Counted from the first letter of the stretch, positions 39,559 through 51,127 are shown. The stretch is DNA of 64,000 nt from Echiichthys vipera (GCA_963691815.1 OY829655.1:16476151-16540150); one strand, 5' to 3'. Translations and numbers: made by a program. Notes: generated from the sequence alone by a model not told the origin.

Positions 39559-41354
39559 TTAGTAATCATCCTTGCCACCTGCAGAGAGAGGCAGAATAAA
39601 AGTGACATCAGGGATTATTTGCATACATACACATATACAAGAGTTATACAGTCAGTTCAGGATGTTTGGTACTGACCACATTTATAAAGCTTGTTGATTT
39701 TCATCTTGTCAATGTGGCTGAGTGACGATGCCTGGCCCAACTTTATGTCCTTGCTGTTCTGGTTGTTCTTAGGGATGATGGTTGGCTCCCCTTCCTGAGA
39801 GTAGGCAAACCTGAACATATACATGTTATATCATAAGACAACCACATTATAATATCTTCTTGAGTGATCTACATTAAATCAATACTTACATCCCAAAGTG
39901 CATGATTGAGCCATAGTCATATGGCAGGTCCAGACTCTCCGTCTTGAATTTCTCAAAGTTTCTCAACCGATCTGTTGGAAATCGGAAAAATATTTTACAC
40001 TTAATATTCATGAGTAATCATTTAATTTATTAATATTCTTTAATTGACATTTAGTGGAGATCTTGTTCCTCAATGCCACCCCCCATCCCGCCCCTTTGGA
40101 ATTACCCCTCCAAATGTTTGGCCACATGATGGTGACATAGTTGTCCCGGTCAAAGCGGGACTGCTCGTGCACAAAGCCCAGGGCATGCATGAATTCATGG
40201 GAGATCACTCCAACTTGGAGGCAGCCGGGGCTCTGGAGAGACACGGTCTGTCTTCCACCTCGCGCACCAAGGTAAGACCAACACCTGGATTAACACACAC
40301 AAGCACACACACAAGCACATATCACCAGAACAACTTCAGAAGTGAGTTTAGTGCTGTACCATAGGGAAGGAAAGTAACTAATGAATGATAATAGGAGGGT
40401 GAGCCATTTAAATTCTATTCTTATCTATAGAGAAACTGCTGTGATTCAACTGTGCATTTCCCATCACTTCCATGCAGAAAAACATTTTTACCAAAGGAGT
40501 AATATTTTTAAACAAAGACCAAATTTTCCAAGCAAAGGCTCTCACCCAGACTTTGCCTGGATGTCGACGTAGTCTCGCTGGTGAGTCCGAGGAACAAACC
40601 GGACACAGGTACCTTTCTCTATGCTTTCCATCCCTTTCTTTATCAGCTTTGTCTCCATTTCAGCTGTTCATTTGTTTAGACAGAGTAGACAGTTAACAGT
40701 TTGTAAATTCAGAGATGATCATATACAAAGTTGGTGAATCTCAAAAAAGTATCAGACTGAAATGTCTAAATAAAATAAAATAACGTACAGTATGCAGGTG
40801 AGAGCCTGTATGCAACATAGACATGTCCATCCACGGACTTAGCCCAGAGGCAGCTACGAGCAAAGCAGACTTTGGAGCGCCTCCCAGAAGAAACAGCAAT
40901 GTCTCCCTCCCTGAGACTGGTAGTGCCGTCTATGATTCTTGAAGCTGAGTGGGAAGGAGTTCATTTAATACATTGTGCTATGCAAAATAATTCAAGTAAA
41001 TTGTGTGCAACTTACCTTGGAACTCATTCGTTTTAATAATTTCATCCATTGCTGTCTCATCATGCTCTTCACGTTCTTAAAATAAAGAGTTTTTAGTCAG
41101 CGTGTGCATTTTAACTGCTGTCACACATATTCAGAATAAATCCAAATTGCATTTACCTTTATAGCCAATGGGGCCCCATTTTGGGCTGAACAAAAATTTC
41201 TGCAAAAAAAATGGACAAAGTTGTCAATTCTGCTGCAGTCTTGTTGTTGAGCTAGTTAAAATTGCATTCCCACTCCAATCCCATGCATATTTACCTGAGC
41301 ATGTATGGTCGAGAGACAGGTGGAAGCCAGGCACAAGAGGATAATCCGCTCCAT
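39559..41354 (-). CDS. six-cysteine astacin metalloprotease (hatching-enzyme type), copy 2
   Basis: Nine exons (minus): 41295-41354, 41157-41199, 41016-41075, 40789-40944, 40546-40663, 40106-40284, 39890-39971, 39677-39810, 39559-39578; 283 aa. Exons 3, 5, 6 and 7 have exactly the lengths of those in copy 1 and phases match, so the two are tandem duplicates. Order: signal peptide MERIILLCLASTCLSTIHA; short propeptide with LREGDI; CFARSC pair; zinc site HEFMHALGFVHEQSRFDRD (His175, Glu176, His179, His185); Met-turn GSIMHFG; six mature cysteines; tail GGKDDY. Oddity: the Met-turn residue that is Tyr in most astacins (fifth zinc ligand and transition-state stabiliser) is Phe231 here, so catalysis may be weaker or changed. 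TATA box at 41411-41416, polyA signal at 39472-39477. Confidence 0.9.
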
Positions 41355-41410
41355 CTTTACCAGTCTGATATGACTTCAGTGTTGTCATTTTACCTGCACT
41401 AACATCTAGC

Positions 41411-41416
41411 TTTATA
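41411..41416 (-). promoter_or_regulatory. TATA box of astacin copy 2
   Basis: TATAAA in the context CTATAAAGC on the minus strand, about 57 bp upstream of the ATG at 41354. Confidence 0.6.
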
Positions 41417-41832
41417 GGTGTTCCCAATCACTGTCCAGAGATAATACCCATGATTATCTCAGGTAAATTACTAGGTTACTGTTATTTGTTTGTGAGTGAG
41501 TTTAATCCTCAAATTAGTTTAATTCTTTCATAAACAACAGCTCCAACAGTAGGATAATGTGAGGTCTCACTCTTGGTAATAACAGCTCCACTTCAATGAC
41601 TAGCTGCAAATGAAATGGTTTAAATGTTTGGCATAGGTTCTTGTGCAATTTTAGGCTTTGGATGTGTTATACATTCACCAGAAGTGCTGTTTTCTTTCTC
41701 CTGAAGCTAAGCTTACCAACACTTAACATACCAGGCTGCGCTGCTAATTTCAGACGGTAAGTAACTCTCGCAGAACCCCGTGTGTAATGACATGTTCTCA
41801 TCCTCAACATGTGAAAATTACAAAAATATCGA

Positions 41833-41905
41833 CGCCCGAACAGGGACTTGAACCCTGGACCCTCAGATTAAAAGTCTGATGCTCTACCGACTGAGCTATC
41901 CGGGC
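41833..41905 (-). tRNA. tRNA-Lys (anticodon TTT)
   Basis: A 73-nt cloverleaf on the minus strand: acceptor GCCCGGA pairs with TTCGGGC; D arm TAGCTCAGTCGGTAGAGCA (box A); anticodon loop CTTTTAA with TTT; T arm GGTTCAAGTCC (box B); discriminator G. It agrees with vertebrate tRNA-Lys-TTT as I remember it. No intron. A TTTTT pol III terminator follows 7 nt downstream (41822-41826). It lies divergent to the coiled-coil gene starting at 42040. Confidence 0.97.
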
Positions 41906-42039
41906 TCTGGCTGACACGCCGGAAGTGCTGTATATAAAAGGAACAGGATGACGAACATTCAGACACGTGCCTCAATTCCGGTTTGGAAGGTCAACAAATA
42001 CTGAGATTTTAAGAAACACTTTAACTTACGCATTACAGC

Positions 42040-43963
42040 ATGACTGCGTTTTCTGGCCATACAATTCTGTCACAACATGGCGATTCAACGGTAGGATGAC
42101 GCTAACTTGTGTATCGTTGTACCCGTTAACCGATGCTAGCGAGCTGAGTTAGGTTGTTGTCGGTGGCTGCAGCTAAATACTCAAGTGACACATTATCAAA
42201 GACATTTATATAAATTGACTCCCATGGCAGCTTGCCAATATTAAATCGTCAGTGAGTTACCTCTTTGTTACGGTAGGTTCACTTTTGAATCGCCTTCTGG
42301 TTCATTTGCAGGAGCAGATCAAAGAGTTGCAGCATGCCATCCAAGAAAACACTCTCCAACTGGTGCGAGTCCGGCAGAAAAGACAGCGTGCCGAGAAAGA
42401 GATCATTCAATGGTAAAGTGGCCCTTATTAAGGTCCACGTGCTTAGTGTTGGTTTGGTTGACTTTAGTTGAATTCCGTCTCTCAGGATTAAATTGTAAAA
42501 AACGTATTTTGGGTTGTTTTGTCACAAACTACAAACAGTTGTAGAACAGTCGGCATCAAATCTTTAAACAAAAAAAAATAGATATATGTACACACACATA
42601 TAAAAGGCAGTCATTTTCCTTTCAGTGGAGATTACAATCTTACATTATGATAACATAACATTTATGTAGACTTAAGAAGAAATAATACATAAATACACTA
42701 TAAATAAAAAAGGACATAAAAAACAATAAATACAAAGTAAAATATTTAAATGAAAATTAATTGAAAGGTAGGCTGAACCTATAACCATATTTCCATAAAA
42801 TATCTTGTAGTAAATCAGCTGTATAAATGCTTTTCATATTAATAATAATTTGAATAGAGTCAAAAATAATTCGGAAATACTATTTTGAAGGGAATAAAAG
42901 TTGGCCGAGTTTTAAAAATGTAGCTTTCCATGTACCTTTTCAAAGTTAAACACTCTAAATGTGTCCCTGTTTATTTCCTGTTGCAGTGTATGCGAATGAC
43001 ATCAGCTGACAGGAAGTTAACAAGGACCAAGGCTGTTGCTTGGCAATGGAATTCCATTAAAATGGTCCAAAGACCTTTATTTCCTGTTGCAGTCATGGAC
43101 ATAGAAAAAAGATTGAGCTAATCGAATGTGGTTAAAGTATGACAACATTACCAAATGCAAAGACACAAATACCATTTTCACAACAGACATTTCGACTTGT
43201 TATCACAGCAGAGACATCAGTATGTCTGCAGTGAAAAAGATACATTGGGTGTTTCACCCTCCAAGGAAAGAGACCCTAAATCCTTTTACATGATCAACCA
43301 AATACTTTATATACTATCATAAATATATAAAGTTGATGTTGTTCATTTCGTATTTGTCTTATGAGTCCTGTTCTCATTTGCAGTACCAGAGAAACAGAGC
43401 GGAGAGTGGATTTGATAATGGAAAATAGTGGAGTTGTTGACGCGTTGCAGCAACTGGGTCATCTGCTGCAAGAGGAAAGGCACCTTTCTGACCAACTGAA
43501 CGATCAAGCTTCTGCAGACAGGTAATGTGCTGCTGCCATACAAGTAGATAGAGGGAGAGAGAGAGAGAGAGATAGATATATGATTAATAGATAGGGTAGA
43601 TAGAGTGTAACCTTGTATAATCCAAACATGTTTCCCTATCCAGAATGATTTAAATGTATGTTTATTGTCTTTATCAAAGGAATGATTTGCTGGAAAGGAA
43701 TGAACGCATCACAACCAAGTCTAGAAGCCTCGCTGCTGAAATTCTGGAGGTGGAAGAGCGTCTGGCAGAGGCAAAGGCTCGTAATGATGCTGGTAAGGGA
43801 ATTGTGTCTCCATGCAGGCCAAGTGGTATTTGTTTGTTTGTTTGCTAGCTTTCCTTTGTTTTAGCCTTTTCTTGGTAGTGACAGGAAACCTCTTTCTTTG
43901 CCAACAGCACAAACTTTGATCCGAGCACCAACTGGCAAAGCAAATAAAAACAAACCAAAGTGA
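42040..43963 (+). CDS. small coiled-coil protein of unknown function (5 exons)
   Basis: I do not recognise this gene. Exons: 42040-42090, 42312-42412, 43384-43521, 43680-43792, 43908-43963; all GT-AG and in frame, giving 152 aa. The ATG at 42040 is the first in the exon. The protein starts MTAFSGHTILSQHGDST and then is almost wholly charged heptad-like helix rich in Leu, Glu, Arg and Gln (for example IKELQHAIQENTLQLVRV, VDALQQLGHLLQEERHL, AAEILEVEERLAEAKA) to about residue 135. It ends in a basic tail (GKANKNKPK). There is no signal peptide, membrane segment or zinc motif. An AATAAA at 44069-44074 lies about 105 nt after the stop. Such proteins are often kinetochore, centrosome or tethering subunits, but this is only a class guess. 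Human ANKZF1 neighbours did not suggest an ortholog. Confidence 0.75.
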
Positions 43964-44068
43964 ATCAAAAATCTGAAGTTTGTTTTTGTCGATTACAGGC
44001 ACATTTGTTTTTTAGTTTAAATTGCATTTGGTATTCATAATTAACTGTGTATGTATTTTGTTGCACCT

Positions 44069-44074
44069 AATAAA
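44069..44074 (+). terminator. polyadenylation signal of the coiled-coil gene
   Basis: AATAAA in CACCTAATAAAAAG, about 105 nt downstream of the stop codon at 43961-43963. Confidence 0.55.
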
Positions 44075-45580
44075 AAGTTTGATTTGATCTTGTGCAGCAC
44101 TTGTATTCAATAGCAGGATCGCTCTCTATAGACAAGCTTTGATATGAGACCTGAGGCAAGTTTCCATATTGGTAGTCAATCCATCCACCAGTTAATCCAA
44201 TGAAGTAATATTTCTTTATTTTTTTTCTTTTATGAGACTATATTTATACTCTACTACATTTCAGAGGGGAATATTGTACTTTTTCTGTAAACCTTGTTAT
44301 GTGATTGTTTAGAGAATAACACTTTGAAACATTTGTAGCATTTCCATTTCCCTCTGTGCTTGAATATTATTGAGGATGTGTTGGAGTTGTTTTTGGATAA
44401 ATGTTGTTTTAAGGAGTTTAAAATGTGTTTCCTCTTGGATACAGACATGAGTTAAAAATAAAATAGCGAGAGGTGGTGCTAAACTGTTACAGTGGCTGTT
44501 AAAGCTAGATAATGCATTAAATAATATTTCAAATGGGCTTGAATACAGAAATGTATGAACATCCTTTTATTTCAAAAGATCACAGGTCAGCTGACATAAC
44601 CGGTTTGAATATTTTGCCTGTCTGACTGTTACAGTGCTGAAATCTACACGCATCGTCCCGTCTCAATAAGTTGAGCTGTTTCACACAAATATTGGGTGGT
44701 GATGTATCAGACAACTCCTCGTTCATTTCTGACACACCCAATATATGTTTTTCTTGTTATTTAAAAAAAAAAGGACAGACCAGTACATACATAAAATATA
44801 TATATAATAATAATTCAATTTCAGAATCAGGAATCATGATTTATTAGTTCATTTATTTTTGCATCAATAATCTAAATCTACATGTAACTAAAGACATCAA
44901 ATAAATGTAGTGGAGTAAAAAGTACAATATTTGCCTCCAAATGTAGCAGAGTAAGCTTATGCAAATACTCAAATGAAATCAGAATCAGAAATACTTTAAT
45001 AATCCCAGGGGGAAATGCTTTTTGTTACAAAACTCCAGATATACAAACAACAGATAGTTTACAGACAACGAAATTGTGCAAAACTGTAGTTACTGTTCTT
45101 AAGAACAAAGTAAATGCATGTTGTTTTGTTTTTGTAGTATTTATTTTAATTCACATCATTAAATTCAAACAAATCATAAGTATTGCAATCTGACAAAGGG
45201 ACAGGACAGGGCAAAACTATATATGGGTACCATGAAACACGCAATAAAGACATTAAATTAAAATATTTCTTCTGTTTAAATTACTTTAATATTCTTCAGT
45301 CCATGTAATGTGTCAGTATAGTGTCTCAGTTCTATCTCTGAATTGTTGTATTTGTGGTTTCAGTTTCGTCTTTGAGGTTCAGAATATACATTATTTTACA
45401 AGGAATATAATCATTATCGTAAACATGTAAAATGATATTTGTTTCTAAATGAATGTGTGAACCAATCAACATCTTAATAAAAAACATATTCCATATCTAA
45501 TTAAATACATATTCCATATCTAACCAAAGTAATTTTGGTCTGGTCTGTGTGTTTACCGCCTGTGCTGGACGCCTTCTCCT
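44075..45580. other. intergenic, repeat fragments
   Basis: No gene was recognised. The segment 44.87-44.99 kb resembles part of the CAGTGGTGGAA-ended element family (AATGTAGTGGAGTAAAA, CTCAAATG). At 44.98-45.06 kb is a fragment beginning CAGAATCAGAAATACTTTAA and running into AATCCCAGGGGGAAA, which I recall as a common teleost dispersed repeat tail. Confidence 0.45.
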
Positions 45581-45621
45581 TTTACGCTTTGTTGATGCGT
45601 GCGGGCTTCCGTAGATACGAC

Positions 45622-46538
45622 ATGAGGAAACATATGGTTAGCTGCTTTTCGAGACATCCTTTTACGGTAAGTGATTTGATGTTTTAAGTTATTTAATAGT
45701 AACTTACAGTAGCTGTGATATATTTAAAACAAAACTATTATAAAATGGTAGACAGCACAGCATTTAATGCAGTAAATGTCTACTCTTAGACTTTACTACA
45801 CGTGTCGTTCAAAGAGCAGTTAGTCCCAGTTACATCAGCTAAGATTAGCTTTTAGAGGGAAATACAGGGTTCGTACGGGTGCTGGAAGTCCTCCAAAACA
45901 CTTGGATTTTAGGGTGGTGTTCTCAAGGTTTGAGAGGTGCCTGGATTTTGAATAAAGTCCTAAAAATGTACGATCTATGAGATGGTATATATGATATACC
46001 ACGGAGAAAAGAAGAGCTGCACATTTGAAAGACAGAAAACAGCATTAGCATGAAAAATTACATTTGACAGTGAACAGATTATCAAACTGGTTGATGGTTA
46101 TATTTCGGTTGATTATTTAGTATTAATGGCAAGTCTATTCAATTTGTCAACCCTCCGTAGAAAGCTGTCTCGAAACATCATTTTGGTGGGTTTATAGCAC
46201 AGTGACATCTAATTTAATGTGATCAACAAGTGCAATAATAAGTATATTGATTATACTTTATTTACTGTATGTAAATATGTAGCCTCCCATAGATACTGCA
46301 TAGGTGCTGAAAAAGCATGAAAATGCACCTTGAAATGCATGAAAAGTGCTTGAATTAGCTTTTGTAAAAGGTCAAGGAACCCAGAAAATACGTTTTCATG
46401 CTGTTGGCAGCTCATGACAGTGATATAAGAGCTTGACTAAGATGTTAACAACATACTAGTGTAGGTAATTATTGTGGATAACAAAACTTGCATTACGTTT
46501 CTGATTGTAATGTTTTACCTTTGCAGGTCATGAGATAA
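45622..46538 (+). promoter_or_regulatory. ankzf1: ankzf1 5' UTR with possible spliced uORF
   Basis: A probable non-coding first exon ends at 45666 (TTTACG|GTAAGTG) and joins the exon starting at 46527. If transcription starts before 45622, an upstream ATG at 45622-45624 opens a frame of 15 codons in exon 1. Across the splice it reads on through GTC ATG AGA to TAA at 46536-46538, 13 nt before the main ATG at 46552. Exon 1 itself is inferred from the strong donor; the start site is not known. Confidence 0.4.
45866..46385. repeat. dispersed repeat in ankzf1 intron 1
   Basis: Begins ACAGGGTTCGTACGGGTGCT and ends with repeated GGTGCTGAAAAAGCATGAAA / AAAGTGCTTGAATTAGC-type motifs. It resembles an element seen many times in teleost introns, as I recall it. 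No open frame. Confidence 0.4.
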
Positions 46539-46551
46539 AAGAAAATCCGCA

Positions 46552-49500
46552 ATGACGACTGCTGCCGACCACCGCTCCATCTTTCATTTGTGCCCAAATG
46601 ATGAGGCTTTGATTGGACTGAGAGAAGTGAACCCCGTCCAGAAGCAGGTTGTAAACACTGGGCCAGCCTCAGACGGTATGTATATTAATCGTAGCCTGTG
46701 TTTTTTGTAGTAAAGTAAGACCTTAATTATGAGTCTATTTGAAACAAGCTTTGTATCTTTTTCCCCCGTAGAGTTGGAAGACAAATCCCCAGAGGATGGG
46801 AGACAGCGGGAGTCCAGCCTGGTTAGAGAGGTGTCAGACAAGATGGTCTGCTCAGCCTGCAAATGCCTCTTTATTAGTCGTGAGGAACAGGTGACCAAAC
46901 GCTTTCAAACACTGCTCAGTTCATAATAATAATACATATCTGTTGATGTAGTGAAGACTGTACATGAGCACGGGTTGTTGTGTTGAGTAAAACTTGTCTT
47001 TTTAAATTTCAGACTGAGCACTACAAGCTCGACTGGCATCGCTTCAACCTGAGACTAAAGATTTCAGGCATGCCACCAGTCACAGCCGAGGAGTTTGAGA
47101 GGAAGACTGGAGCTGGTGAGGAAACCTGAGTCCTAGACCTAAAAGAAAGCAAACAAACAAAAACAGAGCATGGGCTGTTGTTGTAGCAGCATTTGTAAGA
47201 CTTTATTTATTTTCTGTTATTGCTTTACAGGAGACATGTCAAGTATCTCAGGTTCAGGGTCCGATTCAGAGGAAGAAGACTCGGAGGGTGAGAGTGAGGG
47301 AGCAAGCAGCAACGTCACCAGCACAGATAATGAGAACTCAGTTGAAACCAGTTTGTTTACTGGCCGGCTCTCCAGCAAGGTTGTTTTCCAGAACTCAACC
47401 GGACAATATCTGTCAGTGTACCGCTGCATTCTGCATGGACAGGTGAGCCTCAGCAGCTGCAGCATAGCATAGTGCAGTGCAGTGTGTGACGTGTACGTTG
47501 ATAAAGTTACATTTAATGTGTTCCTGTAATATTTCAGTCAGACGATAAGGAAGATGCAGGATCCTCCCTGAAGGCCATAAGTAAGACAACTGTGTGGGTC
47601 ATTCTCATGACGGGTGGAGGCCACTTTGCTGGTGCTGTATTCCAAGGGTGAGTACACAGTTTTTTTTGTAGTGTTTGCTTTCAGTACCTAAGATAACAAG
47701 GACAGCCAGCTGAGTAGTGTGTGTGAGCATCTGCCCAACACAAAGTATTTCTTTTATAGGAAAGAAGTCCTTCAGCACAAGACCTTCCACCGTTACACAG
47801 TGAGAGCGAAGCGAGGCACTGCTCAAGGACTCCGAGATTCTCAGAACCGCAGTCACACGCCAAAGTCTGCAGGTGCCGCTCTACGGCGACACAATGAGGC
47901 AGCGCTGGTCAAGGCAAGGTTATAGATAATTTAACAGCACTGTCATTTTTTTCCCTTTAACAATGATAGTGTTTTATTTTATTGTCCCCAAAAAGGCTTG
48001 CAACTAGTTTATTTTTAAACACACACTGCTCTTTTTATTATGCACTTTAATTCAATTGAGTGTTTTTTAATGGTTTTTCAGAATTAAAAATATGACGGTA
48101 ATATAATTGTTTACCATGACAACAAAAACAAAGAAAGAAAACACGGAAAACAGAAAACAGAAAAATAAATCAGTGAAAATGTGAAAAACGTTTTTAAAAA
48201 ATATTTTTTTCTGCAGTGATGTGAAGTGAGGTAGTGTTTCATGTGCACTCAAATTCTTCTATAACCTTTTTCAGGAAATTCAGGATCTTCTGGTCAGCTG
48301 GGCTGAACACTTGAAGGAGGCCTCTGCGATATTTGTTCGAGCCCCCAGCTACAATAAAAGCATCTTTTTTGGTGGTCGTGCCGCTCCGCTTGACAAAAAA
48401 GACCCCAGGATTCACACACTTCCCTTTGCCACGCGCAGGGCAACCTTTCGAGAGACACAGAGGGTACATGAGGTGCTTTCCACCGTCCATGTTTACGGTA
48501 AGCTGAATTCTATCCTTGGAATAATGACATGTCATCTGCTCATTGTCATTGTCGAACAGCCAGGGTAAAATCAATACTGTGTGCAAAATATTTCGTTGCA
48601 GGGAAAGACACAGACATGTCTGCAGTCTTCAGTCTATCTAAGAAGACCTGGAGAAAATCTGTCAAACCCACAGCACAAAAAAATACGGATCAAGAGAAAG
48701 GTAAGCTTCAGAGGTCAACACAGGAGAAACACTAAAGAAAGAAATGATTTATGAGCTTGAAGCCACAGGAGGAATGTGTTAATGTATTGAATTATATTAT
48801 TGTATTATATGAATTTGAAATCACTCTTTGCCTATGGGCTTACGCTAGCTTACTAAAACTTTATTTATTTATTGCTGCTCCGACACAAGGTTAATTTACG
48901 TTGAGTTTCTGTATTACAGTACACTTCCTTGTATGTTTGGCATCAGCAGATGAAAACAATGATAGCTCTGATGAAGAAGATGTCGGAGATATCCAGTTGG
49001 AGATGGTGGAGCTGACAATAGGAACTCTGGACCTCAGGGAGTCTGAAATCTATCCCTCCAGGCACAGAAGAAGAAGGAGAAGAAAGAAGGAAGAAACCAA
49101 ACTGCAAAAGGAGGGTAGGTCTGGTCCAGTGTGTTTCCACAAAGGCGGCTTTAGCTACATTGTGGAAACCCAAGGAATGCTTATTTATCACATATGAGTT
49201 TGGCATGGTTCATAAATGTTCACATCCATGTGTGACAGAATTGAATAACATAGAAGCAGACGATCAAGAAGAGGAAATACCTGAGGCTCCGCCAGCAGAG
49301 GACGCCTCTCAAGAGACGCAATCAAAGCACAAGAGGAAGAGGAAGGCGCAGAGTAAGAAAGAACTTGAAGGTGAGTAAGTGCTTTCGTCTATCGTTCATT
49401 TTGTTGCACCTGTTACTCAATCTTCCAACTTGCCACATCTGTAATATACTGTGTAATGGTTAAGATGGTTACTATTGCCATTTCTTTTCATATATTTCCC

Positions 49501-51086
49501 CCACACCCCTGCTCTATTTCACTTGTTCTGATGTTCAGTAAAAACATGAGTCTTATCCCCTCTTCTTAATTTATTTTTGTTTTATTTTTTATGTATTTAT
49601 TCAAAGTTTTTATTTTAATTGTTAATATATATGTATATATTTTTTATTATTTTTATTTTGGGTTAATTTATCCTTATCTAGCCCTTTTTGATTGTTATAT
49701 ATTATTATTATTTTCTGAAGTGTTTATTTATGAATATATTTTTGGATGTCTAAGGAAGGAAAAACAAAAGAGGTATTAGAGTAATATTGTTCTCTTACAC
49801 TGTACGTTTTAAATGTACTGCTTTTTATGTTTGTGGATGTATGTGTAATACTCTGGAAAAAAAGATTCTTATTATTCAGCTTTATGTTTCTATAGAAACC
49901 GTTGATGAGTCGTCAGAGTTTGGCCTAAGGGATGAAGTCTTTACAGCCTGTAAGGTTGGCGATGTGGATGCTCTGTGTAGACTCCTTGAGCTTCCCGGAG
50001 GAACGTCAGAGAGTGGAGAGCCGTCGGAGAGCAACCCTTCTGATGTCCCGAATCCTCTCACTCTCCTTAATAAGCCCATAGACTCTTCAGGGTTCACTTT
50101 TCTGCATGTTGCCTCAGCAGCTGCACAGAAGGCAGTGGTCAGGCTGCTCCTGGACGCAGGAGCAGACCCAGCCTGCAGGTATAAAATAATAAAGTAAAGG
50201 TAGAATTTCAGTGTGATCATTTGCAATTGTAGTGAACCCAGTGAACAATAACCTGTGCCCAGACTGAAACATTATTTCTGCAATATTCCTTTACAGGGAT
50301 AACAAAGGGCAGACTCCGTATATTGTGGCCCCTGACAAAGACACAAGGAATGTCTTTCGTAAATACATGGGTGAGAATCCTGAAAAATATGACTACAGCA
50401 AGGCGCAGGTAAGAATGTACTGTCTTAACTTTTGTCATGTATGCCAGTAAATACAAGCAGAGCACACAATTTTTTGCACTTGTACATCTCAAGGTACCTG
50501 GGCCGCTAACAGCAGAGATTGAATCCAAAAAGACAGAGAAGAAAAAGGCACAAAAGGCACTGAAAAAACAGAGAGAAAAAGGGCATAAGGAGGAAAAGAG
50601 GAAACAAGAGATGGAGGCAGAGGAAAAGAAGAGGTTTGCATCTCTGACTGATCGTGAAAAGGTGACTCGATGTGTATTTAATCAATGCTACTAATGTTTT
50701 TTTTTTTTCTTTCAACATCTTGAAAATGTTAACCATTTCCTTTTTGGTTATAGAGAGCTCTGGCAGCAGAGAGGAGGTTAGCTGAGCAAGCAGCGGCAAC
50801 AGGAGTTGGCCTCTCTAATGTCAAGTAAGTCACTTAAGAGCTGTCGTCTCATTAAGCTTAGTCAAAATGTAAATCAGGACTTAACATTGAGCGATACTGT
50901 AAATGCTTTTTTTAACTGAGAAATTCTATGTGCTTATTTTTTTTTAATTTTCTTTCCAGGAGGTGCTGGCTGTGTGGAGAGTCTCTACTTGGGAAGATCC
51001 CATTTCAGTACCTGGAGTATTCGTTCTGCACCCCTCGCTGTGTCCAAACACATCGAAAAGCCAATACTGTTCCAGGCAAGACCTAA
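46552..51086 (+). CDS. ankzf1: ANKZF1 / Vms1-type peptidyl-tRNA hydrolase of ribosome quality control
   Basis: Releases nascent chains from tRNA on stalled 60S subunits and works with VCP/p97. Coding exons: 46552-46675, 46772-46890, 47013-47115, 47231-47442, 47538-47647, 47760-47913, 48275-48497, 48602-48700, 48950-49114, 49239-49370, 49896-50178, 50297-50408, 50494-50661, 50754-50824, 50960-51086; they close to 733 aa (human about 726). Order: C2H2 finger (Cys68, Cys71, His84, His90); acidic serine stretch (120-140); VLRF1 release-factor-like domain with the catalytic-loop motif RGTAQG (Gln245); acidic and Lys-rich linkers; ankyrin repeats (about 535-600); a Lys/Glu-rich helix; a VCP-interacting motif RX5AAX2R at 666-676; and a C-terminal treble clef (Cys694, Cys697, Cys715, Cys719). 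The intron after 47913 appears to use a GC donor; the acceptor before 48950 is CAGCAG. It is tail-to-tail with glb1l, as in human 2q35. Confidence 0.96.
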
Positions 51087-51089
51087 CAC

Positions 51090-51091
<2 letters not shown>

Positions 51092-51127
<36 letters not shown>
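51092..51127 (+). repeat. (TA)n microsatellite in ankzf1 3' UTR
   Basis: About 18 TA units starting 6 nt after the ankzf1 stop codon. It would be part of the transcript's 3' UTR. Confidence 0.9.

Noticed and set aside
41224..41427. Longer alternative frame overlapping astacin copy 2 exon 1
   Set aside because: It is out of frame with the signal peptide and with exon 2; the ATG at 41354 gives a good signal peptide and the right phase.
43000..43130. Possible extra exon of the coiled-coil gene (frame ending near 43121)
   Set aside because: The TTTATTTCCTGTTGCAGT stretches near 42970 and 43080 mimic acceptors but belong to a duplicated repeat; including them breaks the reading frame that exons 42312-42412 and 43384-43521 share.
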